Below are positions 1 through 8,689 of a stretch of DNA of 64,000 nucleotides, in pieces. Made by a program: the position numbers and the translations under genes. This DNA is from Actinomycetes bacterium. Lineage in GTDB: Bacteria > Actinomycetota > Acidimicrobiia > IMCC26256 > JANYLB01. Numbering within the stretch: position 1 is the first letter of the stretch; every line of letters starts with the position of its first letter. The notes under the pieces are model-generated. The model saw only the letters and a program-made list of their open reading frames with translations, did no database searches and had not been told where the DNA came from. The stretch is taken from NCBI GenBank assembly GCA_025363815.1, contig JANYLB010000026.1, positions 1 to 64,000 on the forward strand, read 5' to 3'.

Positions 1-309
1 TGCTACACTGGGGGGGGGGGCGCGGGCGCCGACTTCGGTGTGGCCTGCCCGGCTCCTCTCGCACCTCCCACTCCGCCGACTCCACCCGCTCCCCCTGGCG
101 TCGAGGTCGAAGCCGCGCAAATCACGGCGCCGATAATCGCCGTGGCGGCGCCGGTCGAAGTCGAAGCCAAAACCGCCCAGGCCGGCTCCCTGCCCCTCAC
201 CGGCGGCGCGCTCGAGCTCGAGGCGCTCTTCGGCCTCGCCCTCGCCGGCGGCGGGCTCCTGATCCAGCGTCGAGCCACGCGAACCGGTTCCGACCGCACG
301 GTCCAGTAG
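1..309 (+). CDS. C-terminal end of an LPXTG-like cell-wall-anchored protein (5' end outside window)
   Basis: The frame is open from base 1, so this is the 3' end of a longer gene. It encodes a Pro/Ala-rich stretch (APPTPPTPPAPP), then a sortase-type tail: LPLTGG about 35 residues before the stop, a roughly 15-residue hydrophobic segment (FGLALAGGGLLI) and a basic QRR tail. This order is that of a sortase-processed wall-anchor signal, so the protein is probably exported and surface-attached. A GTG at 40 is only an internal alternative start. A run of 11 G (10-20) lies inside the frame and could slip. No sortase gene is in the window. Confidence 0.6.
   Translation, partial: CYTGGGGAGADFGVACPAPLAPPTPPTPPAPPGVEVEAAQITAPIIAVAAPVEVEAKTAQAGSLPLTGGALELEALFGLALAGGGLLIQRRATRTGSDRTVQ
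10..20. repeat. Homopolymeric G11 tract inside a coding frame
   Basis: Eleven consecutive G residues (part of a Gly-rich codon run) lie in the frame of the LPXTG-like protein. Such tracts can gain or lose a base and shift the frame, but the tract could equally be a sequencing-length error near a contig edge. Confidence 0.8.
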
Positions 310-314
310 CGGGT

Positions 315-333
315 TTCGGGGCCGGTCCCCGAA
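315..333 (+). terminator. Hairpin just after the LPXTG-like gene
   Basis: Six bases after the TAG stop is a perfect 7-bp inverted repeat, TTCGGGG / CCCCGAA, with a 5-base loop. There is no T tract, as is common for GC-rich actinobacterial terminators. It separates this gene from the response-regulator gene downstream. Confidence 0.5.
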
Positions 334-471
334 GGATCCAACGCCGGCCTCAACCCTGATCCGCGCAACCGCCCAATAACCTCAGACCCACCGGACATCC
401 GCCTTTCCCCCGATGCCCTCGAAGTGGTAAAAATTGGCGGCATGGTGGCCCGAACACCTAAGGGAGGCAGC

Positions 472-1395
472 GTGGGTTGGGCGCCCGGGGATCTGGTGTC
501 GTCGCGCGCCTCGAGTGCGCCGTCGACGGAGTCCGCCTCCATCTTGATCGCCATCGCCGACCCTGATCGGGCCGGTCGAGTCGCGGCGGCGTGCGCTGCG
601 CGGAACCTGCTCGTCACCCTAGCGTTCACGCCGGAGCAGGTTGGCCGGGCGGCACGGGCGGTTCGCTTCGATCTTCTGCTTCTCGGTATCGCCTCTCGCA
701 GCAGCGTCGGCTCGATCGTGACTGCCGCGCAGCGCTTCGGCGATCTGCTCATCGTGCTGCTCGACCGCGAGGAGCTCCCGAACCCCGCGCTCGCGGAGTT
801 GGGTGCCCTGGCGGGGATCGACGACTCGGCCGGTCACGACGAGATCGCCGCCCGCATCTCGGCGTTGCTCAGACTCCAACGCGGAGACCGTTCAACCGAC
901 CCGGTCCGCTGGGGACCCCTAGAGCTCGACGTGCCTCGACGCGGCGCGCGCTGGTGGGGCGACACGGTTGATCTCACCCCGATCCAGTACAAGGTGCTCG
1001 TCGCCCTCGCCCGGGCACAGGGCGCGGTGATGTCTCGGGATCAGCTCGCCGAGCTGGTCTGGGGACCGGTTCCCGCCGACGACGGCGAGCGTGTCGTCGC
1101 CCACATCCGGCGCATCCGAAACAAGCTCGAGCCCGACCCGTCGCACCCGGTCTTCCTCCTCACCTCGCGCGGCGAAGGGTTTCGGCTGGCCGATCAGGCG
1201 ACGGTCGAGGACCGCAGGCGCGACGAGCGGACCGCGGCCAGTTGGCGGGGCCGAGAACGGCGCCGATCCCAGGGCAACGGCCGCCGCAACGGAGGCGCGA
1301 GCGGTGCCGGTCGCCCGATGCGCGACGAGGAGCTACTTCAGGCGGTGCGGCCCATGGCCACACCCGAGGTCCAAGCGGAGAAGAGCCGCTCGTAG
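472..1395 (+). CDS. OmpR-type response regulator with degenerate receiver
   Basis: Transcription factor of about 307 residues. An N-terminal receiver-like domain (about 23-135) is followed by a winged-helix Trans_reg_C domain (about 147-239) with the typical recognition segment VVAHIRRIRNKLEPDP, and a basic, probably disordered tail. The receiver keeps an acidic DPD pocket but has Gly where the phospho-acceptor Asp belongs (FDLLLLG instead of xDLxLLD) and lacks the usual Thr/Lys switch positions, so phosphorylation-independent control is inferred. The GTG at 472 is chosen because AGGGAGG ends 4 bases before it; a GTG at 424 and an ATG at 442 are in frame, but a TAAAAAT -10-like box sits at 428-434. 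No kinase gene adjoins. The 3' end overlaps the convergent ABC gene by 58 bp. Confidence 0.8.
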   Translation: MGWAPGDLVSSRASSAPSTESASILIAIADPDRAGRVAAACAARNLLVTLAFTPEQVGRAARAVRFDLLLLGIASRSSVGSIVTAAQRFGDLLIVLLDREELPNPALAELGALAGIDDSAGHDEIAARISALLRLQRGDRSTDPVRWGPLELDVPRRGARWWGDTVDLTPIQYKVLVALARAQGAVMSRDQLAELVWGPVPADDGERVVAHIRRIRNKLEPDPSHPVFLLTSRGEGFRLADQATVEDRRRDERTAASWRGRERRRSQGNGRRNGGASGAGRPMRDEELLQAVRPMATPEVQAEKSRS

Positions 1396-3152
1396 CGACC
1401 TCCCTGCGCGAGGAGGTCCTCGTGCGTGCCGAGCTCAGCCAAATGTCCGTCATCGACTACCGCGATGCGATCGCAGCGCGCCGCCGTCGACAGACGATGC
1501 GCCACCACCACGACCGTGCGATCTTGCATCAGCTTCTCGAGCGCCCGTTCGACTGCGACCTCCGTACCCGGATCGAGGTTGGATGTCGCTTCGTCGAGCA
1601 CAAGCACCTCGGGATCGGCCAGCGCAGCACGAACCAACGACACGAGCTGCCGCTCGCCTCCCGACAAGCGAGAGCCCCGCTCGCGCACCTCGGTCTCGAG
1701 GCCCTCGGGGAGCGACGCGAAACGGTCGGTGAGGCCGACGGCCTCGATCGCCGCGGCGACGTCGTCATCGGATGCATCGGGGCGCCCTATGCGGATGTTC
1801 TCGCGAATCGTGCCTGCGAAGAGGAACCCCTCCTGAGGAACGACGACGATCCGCTTACGGAGCGAATCCAGGGTCGCGTCCCTCAGGTCGACTCCGCCGT
1901 ATCGGATCGTGCCGCCACGCGGGTCGTAGAACCGGACGAGGAGCTTGGCCAGAGTCGACTTGCCCGCGCCGGTAGGGCCCACGAGCGCGAGCCGCTCGCC
2001 GGCTGCTATCGACAGCGAGACATCTCGCAGCACGTACTCGTCGCCGAGGTAGGCGAACGAGATATCGTCGACCTCGAACGCGCCGTGGTCGGGTAGATCG
2101 ACCGCGCCGGTCCGCTCCGTGATCGCGCTCTTGGTGTCGAGCAGTTCGAACAGCTTGTGCAGCGCGGCACCGGCCTTCTGCACGGTGTCGTAGAGCTGGC
2201 TCAGCTGCTGAATGGGCTCGAACAGGTTGTTCAGGTACAGGATGAACGCGGCGAGGATGCCGATCTGGAGCCAACCCCGATCGACGAACAGGCCACCCAC
2301 TCCGATGATCACGGCGAAGCCGGCGACACCGATGAATTCGATGAACGGGAAGTAGCGAACCGAGATCCGGACCGTCTCGAGATTGGCGTCGAACTGGGCC
2401 TCGTTCGTCTCGTGGAAGCGGCGGGTCCACGCCCGCTCCCGGGCGAAGGCCTGGACCACCCGAACACCGGCCAATCCCTCTTGCAGCGTGGCCAGGTTCG
2501 TCGCAATCCGATCCCTCACCTCGAGGTACGCCCGGTTCGACTCCCGCCGGAACCACCGACTGGCGAAGATCACCGGGGGAACGATCACGAGCGTGCAGAG
2601 CGCGAGCTGCCAGCTCAAGATGACCATGAAGATGATCGCGCCCACGAAGATGAGCCCGTTCTGCACGAACGCAACGAGACCCTGAGACACGAGATCCTGC
2701 AACGCGTCGATGTCGGCGGTCATCCGCGACACGAGCCGACCGGTCTGTTCGCGTTCGAAGAAGTCGAGCCCGAGGCGCAGGAGGTGGCGGAACACCCGAG
2801 ACCGGAGGTCGCGCAGGAAGGTCTCGCCGATCCGAGCGACCCGCTGGATCACGAGCCGGCCGAGCACCCAGCTCAGGAGTGCGGCGGCGAGGTAGATCGC
2901 GGCAACCGTGTTCAGCACGGCGACGTCTGGCCGCGATCTGGCTCCCGGATCTATCCCCTTGTCGATGCCTATCGAAAGCAGGAACGGCCCGGCGAGCAGA
3001 CACACGGTCTGGCCGACGAGCACGAGCGTCGCGAGGATGGTCTGACCCCGGTACGGACGCAGCATCCCCCATAGGCGGCGCATCACGCCCTTCGCCTCGT
3101 CGCGCGTGAGGGTCTCATCCGCGGGCCCCGGCTCGACCCATGCCCCCCTCAT
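1338..3152 (-). CDS. ABC exporter half-transporter (membrane domain + ATPase), catalytically canonical subunit
   Basis: About 604 residues: six-helix type I exporter domain (about 35-325) followed by an ABC ATPase. Visible are Walker A GPTGAGKST, Q-loop VVVPQEGFLF, signature LSGGERQ, Walker B with catalytic Glu (VLVLDEATSNLD) and the H-loop AHRLS. It probably pairs with the product of the upstream ABC gene, 55 bp away, to form a heterodimer. The ATG at 3152 (reads MRGAWVEPG) is preferred over an upstream in-frame start at 3338, which would run into the neighbouring gene and add low-complexity sequence. Substrate (drug, lipid or peptide) cannot be read from the sequence. Confidence 0.9.
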   Translation of the reverse strand: MRGAWVEPGPADETLTRDEAKGVMRRLWGMLRPYRGQTILATLVLVGQTVCLLAGPFLLSIGIDKGIDPGARSRPDVAVLNTVAAIYLAAALLSWVLGRLVIQRVARIGETFLRDLRSRVFRHLLRLGLDFFEREQTGRLVSRMTADIDALQDLVSQGLVAFVQNGLIFVGAIIFMVILSWQLALCTLVIVPPVIFASRWFRRESNRAYLEVRDRIATNLATLQEGLAGVRVVQAFARERAWTRRFHETNEAQFDANLETVRISVRYFPFIEFIGVAGFAVIIGVGGLFVDRGWLQIGILAAFILYLNNLFEPIQQLSQLYDTVQKAGAALHKLFELLDTKSAITERTGAVDLPDHGAFEVDDISFAYLGDEYVLRDVSLSIAAGERLALVGPTGAGKSTLAKLLVRFYDPRGGTIRYGGVDLRDATLDSLRKRIVVVPQEGFLFAGTIRENIRIGRPDASDDDVAAAIEAVGLTDRFASLPEGLETEVRERGSRLSGGERQLVSLVRAALADPEVLVLDEATSNLDPGTEVAVERALEKLMQDRTVVVVAHRLSTAARCDRIAVVDDGHLAELGTHEDLLAQGGRYERLFSAWTSGVAMGRTA

Positions 3153-3207
3153 GACCACGCGCCCCAACGCGTTGGCGCATCGGTGTAGAGCAGAGCCATC
3201 GCGGTGA

Positions 3208-5007
3208 TCATGCGCCAGGGACCCCGGCGGCACCGACGTCGGAAGGGGACCCGTCTGAAGGAGGCGCGTCGGCTTCGGCGTGGGCGAGAACCTCGCGGTA
3301 GCGCTCCGAGCTCGCGAGAAGCTCCTGATGCGTGCCAACGGCCAATACCCGACCTTCGCCCATCAGCACAACACGATCGGCGAGCGCGATCGTCGCCGGC
3401 CGGTGAGCGATGATCAGCGTCGTCCGACCCCCCATGACCTCCTTGAGCGCAGACCGGATCTCGTGCTCCTTGGTCGGATCGACGGCCGATGTCGCGTCGT
3501 CGAGAATCAGCACGTGCGGATCGGCCAGGATGGCGCGCGCGATCGCGATCCGCTGCCGTTGTCCGCCGGAGAGCGAATAGCCGTGCTCGCCTATGACAGT
3601 GTCGTAGCCATCGGGCAGCGCCTCGATGAACCCATCGGCACCGGCGAGCCGCGCGGCCCTGCGCACCTCGTCGATCGGAGCTTCCGGTTCGGCGAACGCG
3701 ATGTTCTCCCGGATCGAGTCGGAGAAGAGGAAGGTGTCGTCAAAGACGATGCCGATGCCACGTCGCAGCTTGCTCACTGTGATCTCGCGGATGTCGACAC
3801 CGTCGATGAGGATCTGGCCCGCGGTCACGTCGTAGAAGCGGGGGAGGAGCCGGGCAACAGTGGTCTTGCCGCAGCCGGTCGCGCCCACCAGCGCGACGGC
3901 CTCACCGCCCCGCAGCGTGAGGTCGAGACCTTCGATCACACGGGGGCCGGTTCCGTAGCCGAAGCCGACACCCACAAACTCGATCTCTCCCGGTCCGTCG
4001 GGCATCGAAACCGCACCGGGGCGGTCGGTGATCGCGGAATCGGTGGCGAGGATCTCGTGGATGCGCCCACCGCCGCCAGACGCCCGCGACGCCTGGGCGA
4101 GGAGCATGCCGAGCATCCGCAATGGCCAGATCAACATCAACACCAACGAGTTGAACGCGACGAGCTCGCCGACCTGGAGCTTGCCGTCGATCACCTGGTG
4201 ACCGCCGTACCAAAGGATCGCGACCAGCGCGAGTGTCGGGATGAGATCAACGAGCGGGAGGAAGTTGGCCCTGAGCTTGGCCGCGTCGAGCGCTCGGGTG
4301 AGCACCGAGTCGGCTTCGTGGTCCAGGGCCTTCGCCTGGACCTTCTCTGCCCCGAATCCCTTCACGACGCGGATGCCCGAGATCGTCTCCTCGACGACCC
4401 CGGAGAGGTCACCGAGCTCCTCTTGCAGTGCAAGGTTTACTGGTTGGATCTTGTGCGAGAACCGGTGTGCCGCGATCTGGAGGAGCGGCATCAGCGCGAG
4501 CACCATCAGCGCAAGGCCGGTCGAGTAATAGAAGAGGACCCCGATCACGACCGCCATCGTGAGGGTGCTCGCGGCGGTGAGCGGCAGCAGGATGACGACC
4601 GTTTCGATCTGCTGGATGTCGGTGTTCGCGCGCGCCATCAGCTGGCCTGTCTGGGCCTCGTCGTGAAACGCGAAGTGGAGACGTTGCAGGTGCGCGAAAA
4701 GCCGCTGTCGCAGGTTCGTCTCGGCCCGCAACGCGATCCTGAAGGCGGAGTACCGGCGCAACCCGGTGCAGATCGCCTGGACCACGCCAACTGCGAGCAT
4801 GATCAGCACGAACCGAACGGTCACGCCGGTGTCACCTTTGACGATGCCTTCGTCGATCGCAGCCGCGGCCAGGAGCGGTACCGCGACCTTCGCCCCGGTC
4901 CAGAGAAAACCCGCGACCACTCCACCGATGACCCACGAGCGCTGGGGCCGGATCGCCTCGTACATGAGGCGCCACCCGGCCCGACGGGCCGCCCGCTCGC
5001 TGTCCAC
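3208..5007 (-). CDS. ABC exporter half-transporter with a degenerate Walker B (LDD)
   Basis: About 599 residues with the same type I exporter plan as its neighbour: membrane domain followed by ABC ATPase (Walker A GATGCGKTT, signature LSGGQRQ, H-loop AHRPA). The catalytic Glu after Walker B is Asp (LILDDATSAVD), the pattern of the non-catalytic site in heterodimeric exporters such as TM287/288 and BmrCD. With the canonical LDE subunit directly downstream, an asymmetric heterodimer is likely. GTG at 5007 is chosen because GGGAGG lies 3 bases upstream; GTG at 5028 is the alternative. The two genes are 55 bp apart and same-strand, so probably co-transcribed. Confidence 0.88.
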   Translation of the reverse strand: MDSERAARRAGWRLMYEAIRPQRSWVIGGVVAGFLWTGAKVAVPLLAAAAIDEGIVKGDTGVTVRFVLIMLAVGVVQAICTGLRRYSAFRIALRAETNLRQRLFAHLQRLHFAFHDEAQTGQLMARANTDIQQIETVVILLPLTAASTLTMAVVIGVLFYYSTGLALMVLALMPLLQIAAHRFSHKIQPVNLALQEELGDLSGVVEETISGIRVVKGFGAEKVQAKALDHEADSVLTRALDAAKLRANFLPLVDLIPTLALVAILWYGGHQVIDGKLQVGELVAFNSLVLMLIWPLRMLGMLLAQASRASGGGGRIHEILATDSAITDRPGAVSMPDGPGEIEFVGVGFGYGTGPRVIEGLDLTLRGGEAVALVGATGCGKTTVARLLPRFYDVTAGQILIDGVDIREITVSKLRRGIGIVFDDTFLFSDSIRENIAFAEPEAPIDEVRRAARLAGADGFIEALPDGYDTVIGEHGYSLSGGQRQRIAIARAILADPHVLILDDATSAVDPTKEHEIRSALKEVMGGRTTLIIAHRPATIALADRVVLMGEGRVLAVGTHQELLASSERYREVLAHAEADAPPSDGSPSDVGAAGVPGA

Positions 5008-5088
5008 GTTCCTCCCGGGGGTCTCCACGCTGGCGTGCCCGGCGAGTGCGCTCGGGCCGCACCTACGAGGGTACCAGCGCCTCCGAGG

Positions 5089-5295
5089 TCAGCCTCTGTA
5101 GGTGTCGCTGGGTTCGGTGGCCAGTTCGGTGAGCATCTCGGCCAGCGCAGGATGATCGGACGCGCCCACGAAGGCCAGGACCTGTCGTCCGGACCCGACC
5201 GACTCGTCGAACACGGCGCGTCCGACCGCTGCCGCGTCGGTTCCGATCATCAGGACCGCGTGCCCGAAGTCTCTCCGTTCGACCACAACCGCCAT
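5089..5295 (-). CDS. Small protein translationally coupled to the FtsH-like gene
   Basis: A 68-residue product beginning MAVVVERRDFGHAVLMIGTD. Its ATG lies one base after the TGA of the FtsH-like gene, so translational coupling is likely. It has alternating hydrophobic and acidic residues, no membrane segment and no Cys; segments such as VLMIGTD and VLAFVGAS suggest a small alpha/beta fold. I do not recognise the family. Its position suggests a role connected with the protease, but that is inference from spacing alone. Confidence 0.5.
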   Translation of the reverse strand: MAVVVERRDFGHAVLMIGTDAAAVGRAVFDESVGSGRQVLAFVGASDHPALAEMLTELATEPSDTYRG

Positions 5296-5296
5296 G

Positions 5297-7108
5297 TCAT
5301 CCACGTTCGGCCTCGGCAGCACTCAGGAGCACGTCGGTGATCTCGTCGCCCACGAGCTCTTCGCGTTCGAGGAGCTGATCGCGCAGAGCCACGACCAGAT
5401 GGCGGTTCTGGTCGAGAAGCTTGCGCACGTCTTCCTTGGCCTGGTCGAGGATGCGGTCAACCGAGCGCCGTCCTTCGTCATCTGCCAGCACCTTGCCGAC
5501 GATCCCCTGGCTCACGGGCGACGACTCGATCGCCTCGAAGCTCACGAGCGAGCCGGCCATGCCGAAGGAACCCACCATCTGAGCGGCAATGCGGGTGGCG
5601 GCCGCGAGATCGCCGCTCGGACCGGTCCCGGATTCACCGAAGAACAGCTCCTCGGCGGTCATGCCGCCGAAGCTGATCTGTATCGACGCGATGAGCTCGG
5701 TACGGGTTCGGGTGAACCGCTCCTCGGTCTCGGAGTGTGCGAGCAGGCCGAGGGCATCGGCCCGCTTGATGATCGACAAAACCTCGAGCTTGCGACCGAT
5801 GCCGTTCAGGTACGCGACCACGGCGTGGCCGGACTCGTGGGTAGCGATCATTCGCTTCTCGTCCTGGGTGTACTCGACTGGCTGCTTCAGCCCGATCTCC
5901 TCGGTGAACTTCGCCTGTTGGACGTCGTCCCACTCCATTGCCTCGCGCCCACCTCGCAACGCCCAGACCAAGGCCTCGTCGAAGAGGTGCTCGATCATCA
6001 CAGGCGAGTACGCGAACGTCATCGCCGCGAGCTGGTCGCGGCGCTCGTCCTTGTCGAGCGCAGGAACGTGCGCCTTCTTGTCGAGGTAGTAGTCGATGAT
6101 CTCGCGCCGACCCGACCGGCTCGGCAGGTCGAAGTGGATCGAGCGGTCGAACCGCCCTGGTCGCAGGAGCGCTGGATCGAGATCGGCAGCCCGATTCGTG
6201 GCGCCGATCACAAGGATGTTGGAGGCAACCGACGGCCGCTTCCGGAACTGGTGACTCTGTGGGAGGAACCGGTTCACAACATCGAGCATTGCGCCGTGCA
6301 AGCGCGCGCCGAGCGTCGGCTGGTCGAACGACTGCATCTGGATCAGCAACTCGTTCACCACACCGCTGATGCCCTCGCGTGAGTCAGAACGCTCGACGCT
6401 GAGTTCATTGCCCTCGGGGAAAGGCGAGGAGCGCATCCCGCTGCGAGCGCCCGCTATCGCGTCGATCTCTTCAATGAACCCGATCGCACCGCCTTCACGG
6501 CGGGCCACGGAGCGGAGCTTCTTGAAGAACGCGCGGATCTTGCGGTTCGTCTGGCCGTAGTACATCGACTGAAACGCGCTCGCCGACACAAAGAGGAACG
6601 GGACGCCCGCCTCGCGCGCCATGGCCTTCGCCATGTATGTCTTGCCGGTTCCGGGTGGTCCCTCGAACAGGATCGCCTTACGCGGGTTTCCCCCCATGCG
6701 ATCACGGAAGGTCTTGTACGCAAGGAACAGGTTGAGCGTCTTCACGACCTCGTCGCGGACGATCCCGAGGCCGACGACATCGGCGAACGTCACAGGGAGC
6801 TCGCTCGGCCGGTACTGCACATGGGGCGAACGACCGGCGACGATGAGCGGGATGATCAAGACGCTGCTCAGCGCTATCACCAGGATCATTCCCGGGAGGT
6901 AGTCACGCAGACCGACTGGAATCGAGAGGTCGGGCCAGCCGAAGCGGGCGGGGTTCCCGGATAGGAGCCGCCAGTAGAACCAGGCGGCCACCACCCCGAG
7001 GACGACTGCTACCTGCGCGATGCGGCGTCGACGATGCCGTTCTCGATCTTGGGCAACGTCTCCCAGAGTGCTGAGCACCTCGGCCTGGCCGAGCATCCGG
7101 ACGTCCAT
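5297..7108 (-). CDS. Divergent FtsH-like AAA+ membrane metalloprotease
   Basis: 603 residues: basic N-terminus, two membrane segments (about 30-47 and 72-91), AAA+ domain with Walker A GPPGTGKT (150-157), arginine-finger region LLRPGRFDR (315-322), and an M41 zinc-protease domain with HESGH (424-428) and a likely third zinc ligand D500. Differences from housekeeping FtsH: Walker B reads FIEEID, not FIDEID; the pore loop reads MYYG in place of FVG; and about 30 extra residues (roughly 262-294) sit before the sensor segment GATN. GGAGG lies 6 bases upstream of the ATG. Probably a paralogue specialised in membrane-protein turnover. The coupled 68-residue gene follows directly. Confidence 0.85.
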   Translation of the reverse strand: MDVRMLGQAEVLSTLGDVAQDRERHRRRRIAQVAVVLGVVAAWFYWRLLSGNPARFGWPDLSIPVGLRDYLPGMILVIALSSVLIIPLIVAGRSPHVQYRPSELPVTFADVVGLGIVRDEVVKTLNLFLAYKTFRDRMGGNPRKAILFEGPPGTGKTYMAKAMAREAGVPFLFVSASAFQSMYYGQTNRKIRAFFKKLRSVARREGGAIGFIEEIDAIAGARSGMRSSPFPEGNELSVERSDSREGISGVVNELLIQMQSFDQPTLGARLHGAMLDVVNRFLPQSHQFRKRPSVASNILVIGATNRAADLDPALLRPGRFDRSIHFDLPSRSGRREIIDYYLDKKAHVPALDKDERRDQLAAMTFAYSPVMIEHLFDEALVWALRGGREAMEWDDVQQAKFTEEIGLKQPVEYTQDEKRMIATHESGHAVVAYLNGIGRKLEVLSIIKRADALGLLAHSETEERFTRTRTELIASIQISFGGMTAEELFFGESGTGPSGDLAAATRIAAQMVGSFGMAGSLVSFEAIESSPVSQGIVGKVLADDEGRRSVDRILDQAKEDVRKLLDQNRHLVVALRDQLLEREELVGDEITDVLLSAAEAERG

Positions 7109-7222
7109 GTCGAGCCTCCGCTGTCTCGGGTGTCCCAGTCGGCCCGGGGTGCCTGTTCATTCCACACCACTCGGATGCGGGATTTCGTGGGTCCGGAGAC
7201 CCAAAGCTCCACGAACCCCGTT

Positions 7223-7747
7223 TTATAGAAGGCGGCCGTACAGGCCACGGTGGAAGAGGAGAGGGCTCGCGTCGGCCGTGACGCCGAGGTCGAGGACCCG
7301 GCCGACGACGATCACGTGATCACCGGCATCGTGTTCGGCCTCGATCTTGCAGTCGAGGTAGGCGAGCACGTCATCGAGCACGGGGGAACCTCCCACCCCG
7401 ATGCGCCAACCCACTGACCCGAACCGGTCGGCGCCACGAGTCGCGAACAACCGCGAGACGTCTTCCTGGTGCGAACCGAGGATGTTCACCGTGAACGCGC
7501 CCGACCGCTGGATACGCGGCCAGGTCGTCGACGCGGTCGCTGCGCAGAAGAGTACAAGCGGCGGTTCTAGCGACACCGACGTGAACGAGTTCGCGGCCAT
7601 ACCGACTGGTTCGTCGTCGTCGATCGCGGTGATGACGGTTACCCCGGTCGCGAAGTGCCCGAGCACGGCACGGAACTGCGCCTCATCGGGTCTGAGGATC
7701 TCGTCGTCGGGTTCGGTCGAGGAGGTTGAAGCGGGGGTGTCGCTCAT
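7223..7747 (-). CDS. Flavin reductase-like FMN-binding protein
   Basis: 174 residues of the flavin reductase-like (split-barrel) family: FRAVLGHFATGVTVIT near the N-terminus, GMAANSFTSVSLEPPLVLFC for flavin binding, and the C-terminal beta-strands ending PLLFHRGLYG. Such proteins usually reduce FMN or FAD with NAD(P)H for a partner monooxygenase or bind flavin themselves. Its ATG overlaps the stop of the upstream metallo-hydrolase gene by 4 bases (ATGA), so the two are translated together. No monooxygenase partner is adjacent. Confidence 0.8.
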   Translation of the reverse strand: MSDTPASTSSTEPDDEILRPDEAQFRAVLGHFATGVTVITAIDDDEPVGMAANSFTSVSLEPPLVLFCAATASTTWPRIQRSGAFTVNILGSHQEDVSRLFATRGADRFGSVGWRIGVGGSPVLDDVLAYLDCKIEAEHDAGDHVIVVGRVLDLGVTADASPLLFHRGLYGRLL

Positions 7748-8628
7748 CGGGGGGGCTCCAATGCGAGGGCGAGACCTTCGTGCGCCGCGAGAACCACGGG
7801 TCCGCCGCGATGCGACGCGTAGTCCTGCGCCCCGCGCAGGATCGCGTCTATATGGTCGTCGCTGTGGGCGGGATCGTGATGGAACAGGGCGAGCTTGCGG
7901 GCTCCGGCCTCGTGGGCGACGTGAACTGCGTACTCGATGGTGCAGTGGCCCCAGTGCCGCTTGTGCTCGAACTCCGACTGCGTGTGCTGCGAGTCGTGGA
8001 TGAGCAGGTCGGCACCATCGGCAAGCTCGAGCACCTCGTGCGGGACAAAGTCATCGCCCTCGGCCCGGGTCCCTCCACCACACCCCTGACCGTGATCGGA
8101 GATGTAGGCAATGGACACGCCGCCGATCTCAACCCTGTAGCCGAGGGTGGGTCCGACGTGGCGCACCCACCGGGAGCGCACCTTTGCGGCGCCGATCGGG
8201 AAGTCGTCGTCGCCCGTGTCTTGGAATCGCAACGAGGCATCGAGACCATCGGGCGCGATCGGGAAGTACGGCGGGCGCATCAAGCCGCCGAACACCTCGG
8301 CTAGGGGGCCCTCTTCCTGACGGGGGCCGTAAATATCGACCACCGACTCGGGGCTGAAGAGCGGAGCGAAGAATGGGAGGCCCTGCACGTGATCCCAGTG
8401 GAGGTGGGTGACGAGGAACGAAGCGTGAAGCCCCACGTTGCGACCCTGCGCGACCAACTCTGTTCCGTAGTTTCGCAGGCCCGTCCCGAGGTCGAGGACG
8501 ATCGGATCCTCGCCGGGAGCCTCGATCACGACGCAAGAGGTATTCCCGCCGTAGCGAGCCAGGCTCGGGCCGTCGCAGGGTGTCGAACCCCGGACCCCGA
8601 AGAAGGTGACCTGCGCGCCCCCCGACAT
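7744..8628 (-). CDS. Metallo-beta-lactamase-fold hydrolase (phosphodiesterase-like)
   Basis: 294 residues starting with VTFFGVRGSTP, followed by the zinc motif THLHWDH, the further metal ligands HVGPTLGYR and ISDHGQG, and a C-terminal FHHDP. The VRGSTP start and long insertions resemble the cyclic-nucleotide phosphodiesterase/RNase Z-like branch of the MBL fold rather than true lactamases. The exact substrate is unknown. It forms a two-gene unit with the flavin reductase-like gene, their coding regions overlapping by 4 bases. Confidence 0.75.
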   Translation of the reverse strand: MSGGAQVTFFGVRGSTPCDGPSLARYGGNTSCVVIEAPGEDPIVLDLGTGLRNYGTELVAQGRNVGLHASFLVTHLHWDHVQGLPFFAPLFSPESVVDIYGPRQEEGPLAEVFGGLMRPPYFPIAPDGLDASLRFQDTGDDDFPIGAAKVRSRWVRHVGPTLGYRVEIGGVSIAYISDHGQGCGGGTRAEGDDFVPHEVLELADGADLLIHDSQHTQSEFEHKRHWGHCTIEYAVHVAHEAGARKLALFHHDPAHSDDHIDAILRGAQDYASHRGGPVVLAAHEGLALALEPPR

Positions 8629-8689
8629 AGTGAAAGAGGAGAATACCCAGTTCTCCAGGGCCCGGAAACCTCGCCCTATCGGTCGCCGG

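Noticed and set aside
3280-5340. Plus-strand open frame of 686 codons antisense to the ABC gene
   Set aside because: It is the mirror of high-GC coding sequence: Arg/Asp/His-rich, without domains or a ribosome-binding site, while the minus strand has a complete ABC exporter.
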